From Natrinema sp. SYSU A 869 (GTDB taxonomy: Archaea > Halobacteriota > Halobacteria > Halobacteriales > Natrialbaceae): a DNA stretch of 64,000 nt. Within the stretch, counting starts at the first letter, position 1. Each line of letters opens with the position of its first letter. A model generated the notes under the pieces. The model saw only the letters and a program-made list of their open reading frames with translations. It ran no database searches and was not told the origin of the DNA. The translations under genes were made by a program, and so were the position numbers. The stretch spans positions 620,001 to 684,000 of the forward strand of contig NZ_CP082249.1 in the NCBI RefSeq assembly GCF_019879105.1. Direction: 5' to 3'. Positions 61,241 through 64,000 of this stretch are shown here, piece by piece.

Positions 61241-62506
61241 TCAGTCACCGCGGATCCGATCGATCTCGAATGGGAGCCGCGCGTACACGAGCGCGTTCCG
61301 GAGAAGTTTGTCGACGGTCGTGTACTCGTCGACCGCGTGTGCCGTTCCCGTGCCGGTCGCGAATTCGACGCTCGGGACCCCGTTATCGCGGAACACTTGT
61401 GCGTCACCGCTTCCCGTTGCAAACCGGCGATACACCGGTGTCGGGACGACATCGTCGACGACGCGGCTCATTGCTCGAACGACTGCCGAATCGGGGGCCG
61501 TGTACGACCCTGCCTTACACGTTACATCGACGAGCGTCGCAGCGTCTCGAGCGTCGAGGCAGTCTCGAATCCGGGCGATGATCGCGTCCGAATCGACTGA
61601 CGGCAACACGCGAACGTCGAGTGTGGCTTCGGCGCTCGCGGGGACGGTATTGACCGCACTGCCGCCGTTGAACGTACCGAGATTGACAGTCGGCGAGCGA
61701 AACAGGGCAGTCGCCGTCTCCCTGTCGAGGTGGGTTGAATAGTACTCGATGCTCTCGGCAAGGATCGCTTCGTCGATCCCGTCGGTCGAGATCTCGAGCC
61801 CTCGAAGTCGCTGTCGACAGGTCCGAACCAGTTCGTACAGGCGATCGATCGCGTTCTCGCCGAACATCGGTCTCGAGCCGTGGGCTGCGTATCCCTCGTA
61901 CCTGATCGACGGCCAGACGTATCCCCGATCACCGACCGCGATCGAGTTGCTATCGCGTCGGCCAGTCGCTTCGCCGACGACACAGGCGTCGGGGTTCAGT
62001 TGAGCGTTTTGTAACTGTGTGTCGAGTCCGACTTCGCCGCCAACCTCCTCATCGCTCACGAGAGCGAACTGCATCGTGATCGGCGGCTCGGTATCCGTTT
62101 TGGCGTACGTTCGGGCGACCTGGAGCATCGCTCCGATGGCACCCTTCATATCGGTCGTCCCCCGACCGTACAGTCGGTCGCCGTCTACCTCGCCGAGCGG
62201 ATCGTACGTCCACTCCGCCTCGCGAAACGGAACCGTATCGAGATGGCCGTTGTACAGGAGCGTGAAGTCGCTGGCACCCGGCATCGTGGCGACAATGTTC
62301 GGTTTCATCGGATCGATGGCGAAGCGCTCGCAGTCGCATCCGAGCGATCTGAACTCCTCGGCGAGCCAGTCAGCCAGCGCTCGCGTATTCCCCGGCGGAT
62401 TCTGGGTATCTGCCGCCACGATTCGACGGGTCGTTTCGAGTAGTTCTCGGGGCTCGTTCTCGAGCCCCGACCACACCGGACCGACGGTGCCCCGATTGTC
62501 GTCCAT
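61241..62506 (-). CDS. M20 family metallo-deacylase (ArgE/DapE-like)
   Basis: A 421-residue di-zinc hydrolase from ATG 62506. Metal and catalytic motifs: YNGHLDTVPF, YGRGTTDMKGAIGAM, LVSDEEVGGE (general base Glu), CVVGEATGRRD and the late GTGTAHAVDEYT histidine. The dimerisation domain contains YEGYAAHGSRPMFGENAID. Members remove acyl groups from amino acids or peptides. The 60-bp gap from the next gene and the two flanking paralogues do not identify the substrate. Confidence 0.87.
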   Translation of the reverse strand: MDDNRGTVGPVWSGLENEPRELLETTRRIVAADTQNPPGNTRALADWLAEEFRSLGCDCERFAIDPMKPNIVATMPGASDFTLLYNGHLDTVPFREAEWTYDPLGEVDGDRLYGRGTTDMKGAIGAMLQVARTYAKTDTEPPITMQFALVSDEEVGGEVGLDTQLQNAQLNPDACVVGEATGRRDSNSIAVGDRGYVWPSIRYEGYAAHGSRPMFGENAIDRLYELVRTCRQRLRGLEISTDGIDEAILAESIEYYSTHLDRETATALFRSPTVNLGTFNGGSAVNTVPASAEATLDVRVLPSVDSDAIIARIRDCLDARDAATLVDVTCKAGSYTAPDSAVVRAMSRVVDDVVPTPVYRRFATGSGDAQVFRDNGVPSVEFATGTGTAHAVDEYTTVDKLLRNALVYARLPFEIDRIRGD

Positions 62507-62616
62507 GTCGTCTTTATACGAGCATTGAACGGCTAAAACCTCGGTGCCGGAAAGATACGGACCCGCGATCCTCGGCTGCACTCGACGGATTGCAGTCAGC
62601 GATTCCGATCGTCACG

Positions 62617-63066
62617 TCACTCCCACGTGTAGCCGAACTCCTCTCCGTCGCGGTGGATGTAATCGGTTTCCAGCACTTCGCTTACCGTCCGACCGAGCGA
62701 GTCCAACTCCTCCTCGATGCCCTGAATGTCGTCATCGTCGAGTCCCTCGTGAGTCGCCGCTAGATCGTCCGGAACCGCCGGCGCGCGGTAGCCAACATCT
62801 TCTGCGGATGGGTTCCAGTAGAAGTCGAGTTTCTCGAGCAAGCCCGAATCGCGGACGGCCCGAAACTCCGTTTCGGACAGGTAGGTGTCCCTGGCCCACT
62901 CGTCGAAGGCGTCTTCCCAAGCACCCGCCTCGAGGAAGTCGGCCAGCGCTTCGCGGCGAACGGTGTCTCCCGTTCGCTCCTCCGGTTCGTCGACGGCGTC
63001 GTAGTCACCGGGGTCCTGTGAGCCGTGGAGTCTCGGCGGATCAGGAATCTCGACATCGAGTGTCAT
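62617..63066 (-). CDS. Haloarchaeal hypothetical, paralogue 2
   Basis: A 149-residue protein from ATG 63066 (MTLDVEIPDPPRLHGSQDPG). It matches the protein at 60709-61179 in order and spacing: REALADFLEAGAWEDAFDEW, EFRAVRDSGLLEKLDFYWNP, DVGYRAPAVPDDL and IEEELDSLGRTVSEVLETDY. A duplication followed by the insertion or retention of the deacylase between the copies is one explanation. An upstream in-frame ATG at 63117 adds 17 residues and is less likely. Confidence 0.72.
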   Translation of the reverse strand: MTLDVEIPDPPRLHGSQDPGDYDAVDEPEERTGDTVRREALADFLEAGAWEDAFDEWARDTYLSETEFRAVRDSGLLEKLDFYWNPSAEDVGYRAPAVPDDLAATHEGLDDDDIQGIEEELDSLGRTVSEVLETDYIHRDGEEFGYTWE

Positions 63067-63227
63067 GCCTTCTCGTTCGGTCGGCAGCGGTATGGTGTTT
63101 TCCCAGCGATTGGCCAACTACCGGTCTCGCATCACCGACTTCGTCGATACATCACGACCGGCTGACGATCCGTCAGCTCGGGAACATGGCCCCTACAGTT
63201 ATTTCAGCCGGGATACAACTAGCACAC

Positions 63228-63631
63228 ATGGCCAGCGGAAGCACCGGCGGACGGGACTACTCGCTCGTCGAGCTGTTCGCCATCAAGTTCGTTCTGGCCG
63301 ACGTGCTGATCATCGCGTTGTTGCTGTTGGCCGGCCCGGTGTACGCAATTCTGGCCACTGCCCTGATCGTGGTCGGGGGCTCCTCCTTTGGTACCTCGCC
63401 GGCCGGACGGGACGCGACGAATCGCGCGATGTCGAGCCGGAACGTGTTGAGAGGAGCGAGACGGCCGACAACGGGACCGACCCCGTGACGACGCTGCAGG
63501 AGCGATACGCCACTGGCGAACTCTCCGAGGCCGAGTTCGAGGCGAAGCTAGATCGACTGATTGAATCCAACGAGCGAGCCGATTCGGCGGATTTCGAGAC
63601 CGCGGAACTCTCCCTCGAGCGCCAGCGCTGA
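63228..63631 (+). pseudogene. SHOCT domain membrane protein, frameshifted
   Basis: From ATG 63228: MASGSTGGRDYSLVELFAIK, then helices IALLLLAGPVYAILATALIV. The frame breaks at the G5 run (63375-63379); one more G gives VGGLLLWYLAGRTGRDESRD and leads to the SHOCT motif LQERYATGELSEAEFEAKLD with the end TAELSLERQR. SHOCT domains are short C-terminal helices common in haloarchaeal membrane proteins. This looks like a sequencing error rather than a dead gene. Function unknown. Confidence 0.75.
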
Positions 63632-63745
63632 CCCGTCGATCCGCCGGCGGACGGAGTTTGGCTACACGTCGCGACTGCCCGTCTGCCGTTGGCACTCGCG
63701 AACCCCATCCAAACACTCAATCGCCGGCCCGTCATACCGTCGAGC

Positions 63746-64000
63746 GATGACTGACTACGAGGCGGTGATCCTCGACGTCGACGGGACGATCGTCCGCGGC
63801 GAGGCGTTGCTCCCCGCCGTCACCGACGGGCTACGTGCGCTCGAGGCGGCGGGCTGTTCGCGGCTGCTCTTCTCGAACAACCCGACGCGAGGGGCTGACC
63901 ACTACGGCGAGAAGCTCGCACCCCACGGGATCGACGTCGATCCGAACGCCGTCCTCACGTCGGCGACCGTCTCCGCGGAGTACCTCGCAGCAACCCACCC
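63746..64000 (+). CDS. HAD-IIA family hydrolase, 3' partial
   Basis: 85 codons from ATG 63746 to the window edge. The catalytic motif I is AVILDVDGTIVRGEALLPAV, with Asp nucleophile and acid two residues apart, and motif II is FSNNPTRGADHYGEKLAPHG, the Thr/Asn-containing loop of the NagD-type IIA group. Members dephosphorylate small phospho-sugars or nucleotides. The cap domain is beyond the window. Confidence 0.85.

Overview
The window is a stretch of haloarchaeal chromosome. Evidence: GC-rich DNA with strong G/C third positions, acidic proteins, archaeal signatures (a TFB paralogue, the L1-P0-P1 ribosomal stalk operon, GatCA, HTH_10/Bat-type and HalX regulators), TATA boxes that predict leaderless transcripts, and menaquinone genes. 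A Natrialbales-like host (Natrinema/Haloterrigena relatives) is my guess; the sequence alone does not prove it.

Layout. 1-9.7 kb: tail of an iron-transporter-like protein, a menA-menC-menE operon, an NRDE/TANGO2 protein, a small HTH regulator, gatC-gatA, a TFB and a 41-residue zinc-finger microprotein. 10-17.5 kb: an epoxide-hydrolase-like enzyme, three DUF2249 genes facing a Bat-type regulator with CGAAC-type palindromes between them, then a PsrB-like iron-sulphur protein, an NrfD-like membrane quinone protein, a small membrane protein and an Mrp/NBP35 ATPase. 17.6-32.5 kb: cupin, an asparagine-synthetase-like ATPase with a PHP phosphoesterase, purL, a HalX response regulator beside a kinase that has lost its phospho-acceptor histidine, a broken histidine kinase, an aminotransferase with an Lrp regulator, membrane and acidic hypotheticals, a thioredoxin-like protein, an HpcH/HpaI aldolase and an Old Yellow Enzyme.

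32.9-46.3 kb: a 13.4-kb integrative element inserted inside the protein-coding gene btpA. The 5' part of btpA (103 codons) lies at the left, the 3' part (176 codons) at the right, and a 9-bp direct repeat, CTCCGAAAC, marks both junctions in the same reading frame. The element carries an integrase with two coupled accessory genes (the arrangement known from the pleolipovirus SNJ2), an HUH rolling-circle Rep, a chain of tiny overlapping genes, an HNH nuclease, a response regulator, and a cargo of one Bat-type regulator, a cupin, two short-chain dehydrogenases and a zinc alcohol dehydrogenase. Three cargo promoters share one extended motif. I recognise no virion genes, so it looks like an integrative plasmid or a stripped provirus.

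46.8-64 kb: a TctA-like permease, the rpl1-rplP0-rpl12 operon, a membrane protein, rpl11, cutA, a HEWD protein, pckA, a very long actin-like/coiled-coil/membrane-anchored protein, small zinc proteins, an MFS transporter, a methyltransferase, an M20 deacylase flanked by two paralogous hypotheticals, a SHOCT protein and the start of a HAD-IIA hydrolase.

Caveat. At least seven genes are interrupted by apparent single-base losses, mostly in short homopolymers (for example pckA, the actin-like gene, a DUF2249 gene and the SHOCT gene). An eighth locus (about 42540) fits a one-base gain. This density points to sequencing or assembly error rather than decay, so those genes are described as reconstructed.
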